A stretch of 64,000 nucleotides of DNA from Lachnoclostridium sp. An169 (GTDB taxonomy: Bacteria; Bacillota; Clostridia; Lachnospirales; Lachnospiraceae). A program made the position numbers and the translations under genes. The notes beneath the pieces are model-generated. The model worked only from the letters and a program-made list of their open reading frames with translations. It was not told the DNA's origin and did no database searches. This document shows, piece after piece, positions 45,526-54,053 of the stretch. The stretch spans positions 1 through 64,000 of the forward strand of contig NZ_NFKT01000011.1 in NCBI RefSeq assembly GCF_002160525.1. Reading direction: 5' to 3'. The first letter of the stretch is position 1; every line of letters starts with the position of its first letter.

Positions 45526-46739
45526 TTAACGCAGCAGTAATGGGATACGGCACGGTGGGATCCGGCGTCGTTGAAGTCCTTACTACCAACAAAGAAGTGA
45601 TCAGCCGGCGCGCCGGAGATGAAATCAATGTAAAGTATGTTCTCGACATCCGGGATTTCCCGGGAGATCCGGTTCAGGAGAAGATTATCCATGATTTTGA
45701 AGTGATCCTGAACGATCCGGAGATTCAGATTGTGGCGGAGGTCATGGGAGGAATCGAACCCGCATATACCTTTGTGAAAGAATGTCTGAATGCAGGAAAA
45801 AGTGTCGTGACGTCCAACAAGGCTCTGGTGGCAAAACACGGTGCGGAGCTGCTCTCAATCGCTGAGAAAAAGGGAATTAATTTTCTGTATGAGGCAAGCG
45901 TGGGCGGAGGAATTCCGATTATCCGTGCGCTTAATTCCTGCCTGACTGCAGATGTGATCGAAGAGATCACGGGAATTCTCAATGGAACGACCAACTACAT
46001 GCTCAGCAAAATGTTCTATGAAGGCGCGGGGTATGATGACGTGCTTCGGGAAGCCCAGGACAACGGTTATGCAGAGCGCAATCCGGAGGCGGATGTGGAA
46101 GGATATGACGCATGCCGCAAGATTGCGATCCTCTCTTCCATGATTTCCGGAAAACGGGTGGATTTCGAGGATATTTATACGGAAGGAATCACGAAGATCA
46201 CGACAGAGGACATGAAGTACGCAAAAGCGATGGGAATGACCATCAAGCTTCTGGCTTCCGCACAGAGAGAGGGAGACCGGATTGAAGCGATCGTTGCGCC
46301 GGCTCTGTTGGGCGCGGCACATCCGCTGTACAGTGTCAACGACGTGTTCAATGCGGTGTTCGTCCGCGGAAATATGCTTGGGGATGCCATGTTTTACGGA
46401 AGCGGAGCAGGAAAACTCCCGACGGCAAGTGCGGTTGTGGCAGATATTGTAGATGCGGCGAAGAATTCCGCGAGAAGCACCATGACTGTGTGGTCGGAGG
46501 ATAAACTGGATCTTCTCCCACGGGAGGATTCCCTGAGAAAGTTCTTTGTCCGCGTGAAGGGAGATCCGGATGCAGAGAAGGAGAAGCTGGATCAGATTTT
46601 CGGACCGGTGCAGATTGTCAGGGCTCCGGGCCTGGAGGACGAGTTCGGCTTTGTGACAGAGAAGATGAGTGAAGGCAGCTATGAAGAGAAGGCGGAGCGT
46701 CTGGGGAATATCCTCCATATGATCCGTGTGGAAGAATAG
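45522..46739 (+). CDS. hom: Homoserine dehydrogenase
   Basis: A 405-residue enzyme reducing aspartate semialdehyde to homoserine, on the path to threonine and methionine. Rossmann start VMGYGTVGSGVVEVL, the block KSVVTSNKALVAKHG, YEASVGGGIPIIRAL, and GILNGTTNYML are family hallmarks; the C-terminus (about 320-405) looks like an ACT domain for threonine feedback. Start ATG 45522 overlaps the prfB stop by 4 nt, so it is translationally coupled. Followed at 21 nt by the apgM-like gene, a candidate for the next step. Confidence 0.95.
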   Translation: MINAAVMGYGTVGSGVVEVLTTNKEVISRRAGDEINVKYVLDIRDFPGDPVQEKIIHDFEVILNDPEIQIVAEVMGGIEPAYTFVKECLNAGKSVVTSNKALVAKHGAELLSIAEKKGINFLYEASVGGGIPIIRALNSCLTADVIEEITGILNGTTNYMLSKMFYEGAGYDDVLREAQDNGYAERNPEADVEGYDACRKIAILSSMISGKRVDFEDIYTEGITKITTEDMKYAKAMGMTIKLLASAQREGDRIEAIVAPALLGAAHPLYSVNDVFNAVFVRGNMLGDAMFYGSGAGKLPTASAVVADIVDAAKNSARSTMTVWSEDKLDLLPREDSLRKFFVRVKGDPDAEKEKLDQIFGPVQIVRAPGLEDEFGFVTEKMSEGSYEEKAERLGNILHMIRVEE

Positions 46740-46760
46740 AAGTCCGGGAAGGCAGATAAG

Positions 46761-47966
46761 ATGAAATATATTGTAATTTTGTGTGATGGAATGGCGGATG
46801 AACCGCTGGAAGAACTGGGCGGCAGGACGCCTCTGGAGGCGGCGGTGACGCCGAATATGGACAGACTGGCGAAAGTGTCCGAGATCGGGATGGTGCGTAC
46901 GGTGCCGGAGGGAATGGCTCCAGGCAGCGATACCGCGAACCTGTCTGTGATCGGGTATGATCCGGAGAAATACTACTCCGGAAGATCGCCCCTTGAGGCA
47001 CTCAGCATCGGTGCAGAGATGGGAGAGCGTGATGTTTCCTTCCGCTGCAACCTGGTGACGCTCTCAGAAGAAGAGGAGCGCTATGAGGACAGGAAGATCC
47101 TGGACCACAGTTCCGGGGAGATCAGCACGGAGGACGCCGCGGTTCTGGTCGAAGCGCTGAAGGAAGGGCTTGCCAGGGAAGGGTACACCTTCTACGTGGG
47201 CACAAGCTACCGCCATCTGTTGATCCAGAAAAACGGGAAAGTCGTGGAGCTGACTGCGCCCCATGACATCCTGACAAAACGGATCGGAGAGTACCTGCCC
47301 CAGGATGAAGTGCTCCGGGACATGATGATCAGAAGTTATGATATCCTGAAAGATCATCCCATCAATGTAAAGCGCAGGGCTGAGGGAAAGAATCCGGCAA
47401 ATTCCGCCTGGTTCTGGGGCGCCGGGACACGTCCGGCACTGACCTCCTTCGAGGAGAAGAACGGCGTGAAGGGCGCCATGATCTCCGCGGTAGATCTGCT
47501 GAAAGGAATTGCCGTGGGAGCCGGGATGCACAATATTACAGTGGAAGGCGCCAATGGAGGATTGAATACCAACTATGCCGGAAAAGGCGAGGCTGCTGTG
47601 AAAGCTCTCACGGAGGACGGATTTGATTTCGTCTATGTACACATCGAAGCTCCGGATGAGATGGGGCATCAGGGCAGCGTGAAAAATAAAATGCAGGCAA
47701 TTGAGTCCATCGATGAGAAGATCATCGGACCGGTGGCAGACGCACTGACCGGAATGGATGTGGACTTCCGGATGCTTGTCCTTCCGGATCATCCCACGCC
47801 GGTTCGGGTGCGGACCCATACATCCGACCCGGTTCCGTATCTGCTGTACGACAGCACGAAGACAGTGGAGGAATGTGAAAATTACTGCGAAACGTCAGGA
47901 AGAAAAAACGGGATTTTTGTAGAACACGGATATACCTTGATAGACCGGCTTTTGGAGAAGGTTTGA
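46761..47966 (+). CDS. Phosphoglycerate mutase-like protein, proposed homoserine kinase
   Basis: A 401-residue alkaline-phosphatase-superfamily protein related to ApgM cofactor-independent phosphoglycerate mutase. Metal motifs: ILCDGMADEPL and GSDTANLSVIGYDP near the N-terminus, VYVHIEAPDEMGHQGSVKNK and LPDHPTPVRVRTHTSDPVPY near the C-terminus. TIGR02535-type members are proposed homoserine kinases because they sit beside threonine genes in genomes lacking thrB. Here it lies 21 nt after hom in the same unit, which fits that role and not glycolysis. ATG 46761 follows GGAAGG. I rate the family call high, the kinase role moderate. Confidence 0.85.
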   Translation: MKYIVILCDGMADEPLEELGGRTPLEAAVTPNMDRLAKVSEIGMVRTVPEGMAPGSDTANLSVIGYDPEKYYSGRSPLEALSIGAEMGERDVSFRCNLVTLSEEEERYEDRKILDHSSGEISTEDAAVLVEALKEGLAREGYTFYVGTSYRHLLIQKNGKVVELTAPHDILTKRIGEYLPQDEVLRDMMIRSYDILKDHPINVKRRAEGKNPANSAWFWGAGTRPALTSFEEKNGVKGAMISAVDLLKGIAVGAGMHNITVEGANGGLNTNYAGKGEAAVKALTEDGFDFVYVHIEAPDEMGHQGSVKNKMQAIESIDEKIIGPVADALTGMDVDFRMLVLPDHPTPVRVRTHTSDPVPYLLYDSTKTVEECENYCETSGRKNGIFVEHGYTLIDRLLEKV

Positions 47967-47970
47967 TTTT

Positions 47971-48013
47971 AATTGGGGACGTAGTAAAATTCAATTTTAC
48001 TACGTCCCCAATT
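47971..48013. repeat. REP-like near-perfect palindrome
   Basis: Two 21-nt arms, 47971-47991 and 47993-48013, perfectly complementary (left arm starts AATTGGGGACGTAG), with one unpaired base between. It follows the hom-apgM stop and may also terminate transcription; a GTGTCCCTAT motif follows at 48024-48033 and a related TGTCCCTAT at 48558-48566. Confidence 0.85.
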
Positions 48014-48044
48014 AAGTTTTACTGTGTCCCTATCTTAAAAGAGA

Positions 48045-48287
48045 TCAACCGATAATCGACTTTACGTGACTGATCTCTTCCTGTGTCGCTTTCGCTGCCG
48101 GGACATAATAGCTGCGCTCTCTTGCCGCATCGTACATCTTTTCCTGAGACATCTCGCACTGGTTGCGGATCTGCTTCAGGCACTGTCTGAGTTCTTTATT
48201 CTCTGTCTGCGGGATCATGTCCCCAAACATTTTGAGTTCTCCGTTTATGCCGACAAGTGCGTCGGCTACCATTGTTTTTTCGTCCAT
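48045..48287 (-). CDS. Spore coat protein, CotF-like C-terminal half
   Basis: An 80-residue protein resembling the second part of CotF-family coat proteins (VADALVGINGELKMFGDMIPQ, QIRNQCEMSQEKMYDAARER, YYVPAAKATQEEISHVKS). Mostly helical, ferritin-like. ATG 48287 follows GAGGTGAG. It lies 33 nt after the 60-residue partner on the same strand, so the pair acts as one coat unit, probably made late in sporulation in the mother cell. Confidence 0.75.
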   Translation of the reverse strand: MDEKTMVADALVGINGELKMFGDMIPQTENKELRQCLKQIRNQCEMSQEKMYDAARERSYYVPAAKATQEEISHVKSIIG

Positions 48288-48320
48288 ATGCTCACCTCAT
48301 TTTATGAATTGTTCAGTTTT

Positions 48321-48503
48321 CTACAGAAATTTCATGAGTTCCTGCTTGTTTTTCATCGCAGAATCTGCTGCGTCCTGGAACAGCTTTTTAATCTCCGGGT
48401 CTTTGGCCTGGGAAGCGTAATCGGTCATTTTGCAGTGCGTGGTCGAGTAGCCTCCGATCAGATGCCGCAGGTTTTGAAGGTCAAGAACTGATAATTCTGA
48501 CAT
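48321..48503 (-). CDS. Spore coat protein, CotF-like N-terminal half
   Basis: A 60-residue protein (SVLDLQNLRHLIGGYSTTHC, KMTDYASQAKDPEIKKLFQD) resembling the first part of CotF. ATG 48503 follows AAGGAGGA. Upstream of its 80-residue partner; both flanked by TGTCCCTAT motifs. Confidence 0.75.
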   Translation of the reverse strand: MSELSVLDLQNLRHLIGGYSTTHCKMTDYASQAKDPEIKKLFQDAADSAMKNKQELMKFL

Positions 48504-48562
48504 GGCTTGTACTCCTCCTTGTAACGAATTTTTTGAAACATTGTTCAGAGTTTAGTATGTCC

Positions 48563-49276
48563 CTATTGCGCTCTGTTTATGAGTGCATGGGAAATAAATT
48601 CGTGAAACAGGCCGCGCATTTCCGGTGAAGTGCGGTACATACATTCCGGGTGCCACTGGACGCCTACTGCAAACGGATGGGACTTTACCTCAATCCCTTC
48701 GATGGTTCCGTCCTGGGCGTGGGCGGAAACGGTCACATTTTTCCCCGGGGAGTTGACCGCCTGGTGATGGAAACTGTTTACATACAGGAGAGACCCCACG
48801 GATTTCCGCAGAAGGCTTCCCCGTTCCGTGTAGATGCGGTGGCTTACATCGCTGCGGTTTTTGGTCTTCTGCATGTGATCCAGCGTTCTGGCGGGAATCA
48901 GGGAAATGTCCTGCCAGATGCTCCCGCCGCAGGCCACGGAGAGTACCTGCATCCCCCGGCAGATTGCCAGCACGGGCTTGCGGGATGCCAGGATCTGCTT
49001 CATGAGACGGATCTGAAAGAGATCGACAGTGATGTCGGTGCTGCCGTTGCCGTTCTTTGGCTCTTCACCGAAAAGAAGCGGGGTGATATCTTCTCCGCCG
49101 CAGAATAGAAAGCCGTCGCAGAGGCGGACATATTCTTCCAGTATGTGATCGCTCCGGACAATGGGAAGGACAAGGGGGAGTCCTCTGGCATACCGCACGG
49201 ACTGAATATAGGGATTGGTGACGAACTGACGGTTTTCAGAAAAACCGCATACAATAATACCGATTCTGGGTTCCAT
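48563..49276 (-). CDS. Gamma-glutamyl-gamma-aminobutyrate hydrolase family (class I amidotransferase-like)
   Basis: A 237-residue PuuD-type peptidase C26 protein. Nucleophile cysteine in VLAICRGMQVLSVACGG, oxyanion GGEDITPLLFGE, and the His-Glu pair in VGVQWHPECM. These hydrolases cleave gamma-glutamyl amides; the substrate is not readable and no putrescine genes are nearby. Length normal. ATG 49276 follows GGGAGGA. Divergent from the dipeptidase gene. Confidence 0.88.
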   Translation of the reverse strand: MEPRIGIIVCGFSENRQFVTNPYIQSVRYARGLPLVLPIVRSDHILEEYVRLCDGFLFCGGEDITPLLFGEEPKNGNGSTDITVDLFQIRLMKQILASRKPVLAICRGMQVLSVACGGSIWQDISLIPARTLDHMQKTKNRSDVSHRIYTERGSLLRKSVGSLLYVNSFHHQAVNSPGKNVTVSAHAQDGTIEGIEVKSHPFAVGVQWHPECMYRTSPEMRGLFHEFISHALINRAQ

Positions 49277-49371
49277 GGAAATCCTCCCGATTTTTATTCT
49301 GAATCAAAATTTGTTTACGTATGATAGAGTATGTAAAAATGTGGAAACTTATACATTAAGCAAAGTGTAAA

Positions 49372-49441
49372 TGCCCGGAACGGCGTGCAGTGCTGCCTGT
49401 GATCCGGCATCCGCTTTTGCAAAGTTTTCGTTTACCGGGCA
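49372..49441 (+). other. Possible structured leader before the dipeptidase gene
   Basis: TGCCCGG (49372-49378) and CCGGGCA (49435-49441) enclose 56 nt containing smaller dyads (GCAG/CTGC). It lies between the divergent genes and upstream of the dipeptidase ribosome site; not a known riboswitch to me. The rest of the 219-nt gap shows no clear signal. Confidence 0.3.
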
Positions 49442-49495
49442 GGATATCAGAGAGTTTACCAATATTCCACATGTGTGAGAACAGGAGGCAGGCGG

Positions 49496-50665
49496 ATGCA
49501 ATGGATTGACATGCACTGTGACACGTTAAGCGAACTGCATAGACAGAACCTTCAGAAAAACATACAGGGGACGGATCCGGCACAGGATTCCGGAAGCCGG
49601 ACAGCGGGATGCCGCGGAACGATGCAGACGCTGGAAAAGAACAGTCTCTGTGTCGATATCAGCAGACTGGAACAGGCAGAGTGCCGCGCACAGTTCTTTG
49701 CCTGCTTTGTCAATGCGGCAGAGTATGCGGGGGAAAACGGATCCGATGCCGGAAGTCCGGCCCGGCAGGATCATACCCGGCAGGATCTATCCCTGTGGGA
49801 CCGGGCTTACGAAGCGGTTCTGCAGATGACGGATCTTGCGCGGGCAGCGCAGAATGACCGGTTCCGTCTGGCGGTCCGAAGGACAGAGTTTGAAGGGAAG
49901 GAAGAAAAGAAAGAAAAGGAAGAAAAGGAAGCGAAGGATGAAGCGCAGCATGAGAGAAATGCTGTGAAAGGAATCCTTACGGTGGAAGAGGGCGGCGTGC
50001 TGGGAGGCAGACCGGCCCGTCTGGAAGAGTTGTACCAAAGAGGCGTGCGTCTGATCACCCTGACATGGAATTATGAAAACTGTCTGGGAAGCCCAAACAG
50101 CCGGGATCCTGCCATCATGTCCCGGGGGCTGACGCCTTTCGGATTCGAGACGGTGGAACGGATGAACGGTCTGGGGATGCTCATTGATGTCTCCCATCTG
50201 TCTGACGGAGGATTCTGGGACTGTATCCGCATGAGCAGGGCCCCGGTCATAGCTTCCCACTCCAATGCCCGGGCGCTCTGCCCTCATCCGCGGAATCTGT
50301 CCGACGAGATGCTGGCAGCACTTGGTGAAAAGGGGGGAGTTGTGGGAGTGAATTTCTACGGAGCATTCCTGAGGGCGCCGGATGAACAGAAAACCCGCCG
50401 GGGAAATATGACAGGCACAATCCCCGGAATCGATGATATCCTCCGCCATATGCGGCATATCATGGACAAAGCGGGAGAGGACGCGGTGGCGCTAGGAACG
50501 GATTTTGACGGATTTGACCGGACGTCCCTTCCCCGGGGAATTGCCGGAGTGCAGGATATGGAGAAGATCTGGGAGGCCATGGAGCAAGCGGGATTTACCG
50601 CCCGGCAGATCGAGAAAACGGCTTACGGAAATGTCAGCAGGATTATCCGGGATGTGTGGAAGTAA
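49496..50665 (+). CDS. Membrane dipeptidase family peptidase (renal dipeptidase type)
   Basis: A 389-residue zinc dipeptidase (M19). Zinc and catalytic motifs: DMHCDTLSE at the start, TVEEGGVLGG, LTLTWNYEN, DVSHLSDGGFWD, ASHSNARALCPHPRNL, and GTDFDGFD. It removes N-terminal residues from dipeptides, including D-amino acid dipeptides in other members. A long hydrophilic stretch rich in Glu and Lys (EEKKEKEEKEAKDEAQHE, about residues 137-156) is inserted before the VEEGG motif. ATG 49496 follows AGGAGG. No signal peptide, so it is cytoplasmic despite the family name. Confidence 0.9.
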   Translation: MQWIDMHCDTLSELHRQNLQKNIQGTDPAQDSGSRTAGCRGTMQTLEKNSLCVDISRLEQAECRAQFFACFVNAAEYAGENGSDAGSPARQDHTRQDLSLWDRAYEAVLQMTDLARAAQNDRFRLAVRRTEFEGKEEKKEKEEKEAKDEAQHERNAVKGILTVEEGGVLGGRPARLEELYQRGVRLITLTWNYENCLGSPNSRDPAIMSRGLTPFGFETVERMNGLGMLIDVSHLSDGGFWDCIRMSRAPVIASHSNARALCPHPRNLSDEMLAALGEKGGVVGVNFYGAFLRAPDEQKTRRGNMTGTIPGIDDILRHMRHIMDKAGEDAVALGTDFDGFDRTSLPRGIAGVQDMEKIWEAMEQAGFTARQIEKTAYGNVSRIIRDVWK

Positions 50666-50770
50666 GAAATCATTTCCTTTCCCCATTTCGTGTGGTAAAA
50701 TAAAAAAGGCGGCGTGTCCGGGACAAAAGATGCGCCGTCGGAAGCGAATGGGAAAAGAGGAGGACAAACG

Positions 50771-52033
50771 ATGGAAAACAAAAGAATTATCCAGGTTGAC
50801 GAGAAGGTTCCTTTTAAACTGCTTGTGCCGCTCAGCATCCAGCATATGTTTGCCATGTTCGGCGCATCGGTGCTTGTGCCCTTTGTATTCGGCATCAACC
50901 CTGCGGTTGTACTGTTTATGAACGGCGTGGGAACCCTTCTCTTTATTTTGATTACAAAAGGGAAAGCCCCGGCTTATCTGGGCTCCAGTTTTGCATTCCT
51001 TGCCCCTGCGGGAATTGTGATTGAGCGGTGGGGATACAGTTACGCTCTGGGCGGTTTTGTGGTGGTAGGTTTCCTGGGATGTATTCTGGCACTGCTGATC
51101 TATAAATTCGGGACGGACTGGATTGACGTGGTACTCCCTCCGGCTGCCATGGGACCGGTTGTCGCCCTGATCGGTCTGGAACTGGCGGGAACAGCGGCAA
51201 GCAATGCGGGACTGCTGGACGAGACGATCGATCCGAAAAATGTGATTGTGTTTGTCGCAACACTGCTGACGGCAGTGCTGGGTTCGGTACTGTTCCGCGG
51301 ATTTTTATCCGTAATCCCGATTCTGATCTCGATTATCGTAGGATATGTTGCGGCGCTTCTGTGCGGAATCGTGGATTTTGCCGATGTGGCGGCGGCACCG
51401 TTGTTTTCTCTGCCGAATTTCTCCACGCCCAGATTCAAATGGGAAGCGATTGTTATCCTGATTCCGGTACTTCTTGTCATCACATCCGAGCATATCGGAC
51501 ACCAGATTGTGACGAGCAAAATCGTGGGCAGGGATCTTCTCAAGGATCCGGGGCTTCATCGCTCCCTGTTTGCGGACAACTTTTCTTCCATGCTCTCGGG
51601 ACTGATCGGTTCTGTCCCGACTACGACATACGGAGAGAATATCGGTGTTATGGCGATGACAAAGGTGTACAGCGTCTATGTTATCGGCGGAGCGGCAGTA
51701 CTGTCTATTATCTGTTCGTTTATCGGGAAGATGACCACTCTCATCGATACGATTCCGGATCCGGTCATCGGAGGAATATCTTTTCTTCTGTACGGCATGA
51801 TCGGAACGTCCGGCATCCGCATTCTGGTGGACGCCCAGGTGGATTACGGAAGATCGAGAAATATGGCAATGACCTCCGTGATCTTTGTGACGGGCCTTTC
51901 AGGAGTTACGGTAACGCTGGGAAGCGTTGAGCTTACCGGAATGGTTCTCGCCTGCGTGGTCGGCATGCTTATGGGACTGGCATTTTTCATTTTTGACAAG
52001 CTGAGGCTCACAAACGACCGGGAAGAAAAATAA
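50771..52033 (+). CDS. uraA: Uracil permease (NCS2 family)
   Basis: A 420-residue carrier with about 13-14 membrane segments, taking up uracil with protons. Motifs: LVPLSIQHMFAMFGASVLVP near the N-terminus, GLELAGTAASNAG, and the substrate-binding HIGHQIV and PTTTYGENIGVMA signatures. ATG 50771 follows AGAGGAGGAC. No pyrR attenuator sequence is evident in the upstream 105 nt; a GC-rich short dyad (GGCGGCG..CGCCG) is present there. Not in a pyrimidine operon here. Confidence 0.93.
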   Translation: MENKRIIQVDEKVPFKLLVPLSIQHMFAMFGASVLVPFVFGINPAVVLFMNGVGTLLFILITKGKAPAYLGSSFAFLAPAGIVIERWGYSYALGGFVVVGFLGCILALLIYKFGTDWIDVVLPPAAMGPVVALIGLELAGTAASNAGLLDETIDPKNVIVFVATLLTAVLGSVLFRGFLSVIPILISIIVGYVAALLCGIVDFADVAAAPLFSLPNFSTPRFKWEAIVILIPVLLVITSEHIGHQIVTSKIVGRDLLKDPGLHRSLFADNFSSMLSGLIGSVPTTTYGENIGVMAMTKVYSVYVIGGAAVLSIICSFIGKMTTLIDTIPDPVIGGISFLLYGMIGTSGIRILVDAQVDYGRSRNMAMTSVIFVTGLSGVTVTLGSVELTGMVLACVVGMLMGLAFFIFDKLRLTNDREEK

Positions 52034-52101
52034 ATGATATCTTAATGAAGTCTCAGGAAAATTTAAGATTTTGTTTCATGAAAACCATTGTTTTCAGGCA
52101 T

Positions 52102-52135
52102 ATAATCGCTTCCGTAAGTAAAAGGAGGCGATTAT
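52102..52135 (+). promoter_or_regulatory. Dyad spanning -10 box and ribosome site of the C39 peptidase gene
   Basis: ATAATCGC (52102-52109) and GCGATTAT (52128-52135), an 8-bp inverted repeat. TATAAT (52101-52106) overlaps the left arm and AAAGGAGG (52121-52128) precedes the right arm, so it could be an operator or an RNA hairpin that masks the ribosome site. Confidence 0.45.
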
Positions 52136-52137
52136 TC

Positions 52138-53172
52138 ATGTCCGGGGAAAATCAGTATGACAGGACAGATCGATGGGTAGAAGTGACTGACAGACGCAGG
52201 GGCAGTTCAGACAGAAGGCGCAGCACAGATAAACGAAGAATAAAAGAGTTAAAAAAGCAGAAAAAGAAGGTCAGGCGCAGGAGACGCCGCAGGAAAATCA
52301 TGCGGATGGCGGCAGTTCTTATCGTTCTTGTTGTCAGTGCATCCTGTGTGAAGCGGATTCTGTTTGACAATCTTCTCAATCCGGATTCCTCGTTTTCCAT
52401 CAGCCGGATGTCAGCCGGAATAAGCACAGGAGGAAACAGTACAAAAAGAGGCGGAACCGAACATATTACGGGAGCCGCTGTGGAGAAAAAATTAAAGGAA
52501 ATGGCGGAATCTGATTCCAGAATCAATGATATACTGGATCATCCGGACCAGTACCCGGAGGAGATCCGGGAGCTTCTGGCGAATAATGAGGAAACAAAAG
52601 ATTTTGTCCTGGATTATCCGGAAAAGAAAGATACAGCGCCGGCAGAAACCATCAGCGGAAAAGGAACAGAATGGCCGGGAGATGGTCGAATTCCGCTTCT
52701 GCTTCAGTGGGATGAGCGCTGGGGATACGGCTCCTATGGCGGGAGCACAATCGCGGTGAGCGGATGTGGCCCCACGGCCGTTGCCATGGTGGCGGCAGGG
52801 CTGACAGGAGATGAGAGCATCACGCCGTATAAGGTGGCACAGTATGCGGAATCAAACGGTTATTATGTCTCCGGAGAGGGAACAAGCTGGTCGCTGATGA
52901 GCCAGGGGGCAGCAGCTTTCGGTGTTCAGGGGAGCGAGCTGGGACTGGATCAGAATCTGATTTTCTCCGAGCTGGAGAGCGGGCATCCGATCATCTGCAG
53001 CATGCGCCCGGGAGATTTTACTTCCACCGGACATTTCATTGTCCTGACCGGTGTAGAGGATGGAAAGATACGGGTGAATGATCCGAACAGCAGAGTCAAC
53101 AGCGAAACGCTCTGGGATTATGACCGGATCGAGTATCAGATCAGCAATCTGTGGGCGTTCCAGGCGCTTTGA
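52138..53172 (+). CDS. Membrane-anchored C39-family (C39_2) cysteine peptidase
   Basis: A 344-residue protein: a very basic cytoplasmic N-terminus (about 1-56, with Arg/Lys runs such as KKVRRRRRRRKI), a single anchor helix about 57-71 (MAAVLIVLVVSASCV), a low-complexity stalk (residues 80-180) and a C-terminal C39-like domain with catalytic C210 (AVSGCGPTAVAMV), H299 (TSTGHFIVLTGV) and D315 (VNDPNS). Domain would be outside the membrane; such peptidases cleave small peptides or act on cell wall. ATG 52138 follows AAAGGAGG. The two-component genes follow after 174 nt, but no peptide precursor gene is visible. Confidence 0.8.
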   Translation: MSGENQYDRTDRWVEVTDRRRGSSDRRRSTDKRRIKELKKQKKKVRRRRRRRKIMRMAAVLIVLVVSASCVKRILFDNLLNPDSSFSISRMSAGISTGGNSTKRGGTEHITGAAVEKKLKEMAESDSRINDILDHPDQYPEEIRELLANNEETKDFVLDYPEKKDTAPAETISGKGTEWPGDGRIPLLLQWDERWGYGSYGGSTIAVSGCGPTAVAMVAAGLTGDESITPYKVAQYAESNGYYVSGEGTSWSLMSQGAAAFGVQGSELGLDQNLIFSELESGHPIICSMRPGDFTSTGHFIVLTGVEDGKIRVNDPNSRVNSETLWDYDRIEYQISNLWAFQAL

Positions 53173-53251
53173 AAGCTGAGAAGCGGCAGGGCGGCTCCTG
53201 TCGTCAAATCCGCGGAGCAGGTCTGCAAAGAGCAAATTTTAGCAAATCCGA

Positions 53252-53280
53252 TTGAAATCATCTGCAAAATCGTCTAAAAT
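53252..53280 (+). promoter_or_regulatory. Promoter of the two-component operon
   Basis: TTGAAA (53252-53257), 17-nt spacer, TAAAAT (53275-53280). It places the transcription start near 53287, 60 nt before the response regulator start. Confidence 0.6.
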
Positions 53281-53346
53281 AAATTCAGTTTAATGCCCGT
53301 TTTCGGAGATGAAACGGAGATTTTCAGGAATGGGAGCGGTCACGGG

Positions 53347-54051
53347 ATGATCAGAACGGCGATTGTGGAAGATGACAGAGTATGTCAGAAGCAGCTCTCC
53401 TCGTATATCAGAAAATACGGGGAGGAGACAGGAGAAAAGTTTGATATCTCCCTGTTTGCGGACGGATATGAGATTGTGGAGCACTACAGCGGAAATTATG
53501 ACATTATCTTCCTGGATATTCAGATGGAGCACATGGATGGCATGGAGGCGGCGCGGAAGATCCGCCGGTTGGATGAAAATGTGATACTTATCTTTATCAC
53601 CAACATGGCCCAGTATGCGATTCAGGGGTACGAGGTCAACGCACTGGACTATGTGCTCAAGCCGGTCTCTGCTTTCGCTTTCTCCCAGGAACTGGACAAG
53701 GCTGTGAGAAAACTCAAGGCGGGAAATGAATTATATCTGACTGTGTCCCAGGAGAGAGGCATTGTGCGTCTCAACTTATCTCAGATCAGCTATCTCGAGA
53801 GCCAGGGGCATCAGATTATCGTGCATACGGATAAAGGGGACTATACATTTCGCGGGACTATGAAGCAGATGGAGGAGAGACTCTCCGGACGGTCCTTTGT
53901 CCGGTGCAACAGCGGATATCTGGTTCATCTGCGCTATGTGGAAGAAGTGGATGGAAACACGGTGAAGGTAGCGGGGGAACAGCTCCAGATCAGCCGCCCG
54001 AGAAGGAAGGCGTTTATGGAAGCGCTGACGGATTATCTGGGAGGAAAATAG
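53347..54051 (+). CDS. LytTR-family response regulator
   Basis: A 234-residue regulator. Receiver domain about 1-115 with phospho-acceptor D57 (DIIFLDIQMEHMDG), acidic pair E8-D9/D10 and lysine in LKPVS; LytTR DNA-binding domain about 130-232 (RLNLSQISYLESQGHQII, RSFVRCNSGYLVHLRYVEEV). AgrA/LytR-like regulators bind paired direct repeats. ATG 53347 has GGGAG upstream at a long spacing; an upstream in-frame ATG at 53293 is less likely because the receiver begins MIRTAIVEDD. The gap to the kinase gene is 2 nt. Confidence 0.9.
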   Translation: MIRTAIVEDDRVCQKQLSSYIRKYGEETGEKFDISLFADGYEIVEHYSGNYDIIFLDIQMEHMDGMEAARKIRRLDENVILIFITNMAQYAIQGYEVNALDYVLKPVSAFAFSQELDKAVRKLKAGNELYLTVSQERGIVRLNLSQISYLESQGHQIIVHTDKGDYTFRGTMKQMEERLSGRSFVRCNSGYLVHLRYVEEVDGNTVKVAGEQLQISRPRRKAFMEALTDYLGGK

Positions 54052-54053
54052 AG

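Noticed and set aside
50666..50770. pyrR-type attenuator before uraA
   Set aside because: Only a short GC dyad without a PyrR-binding sequence or terminator T run.
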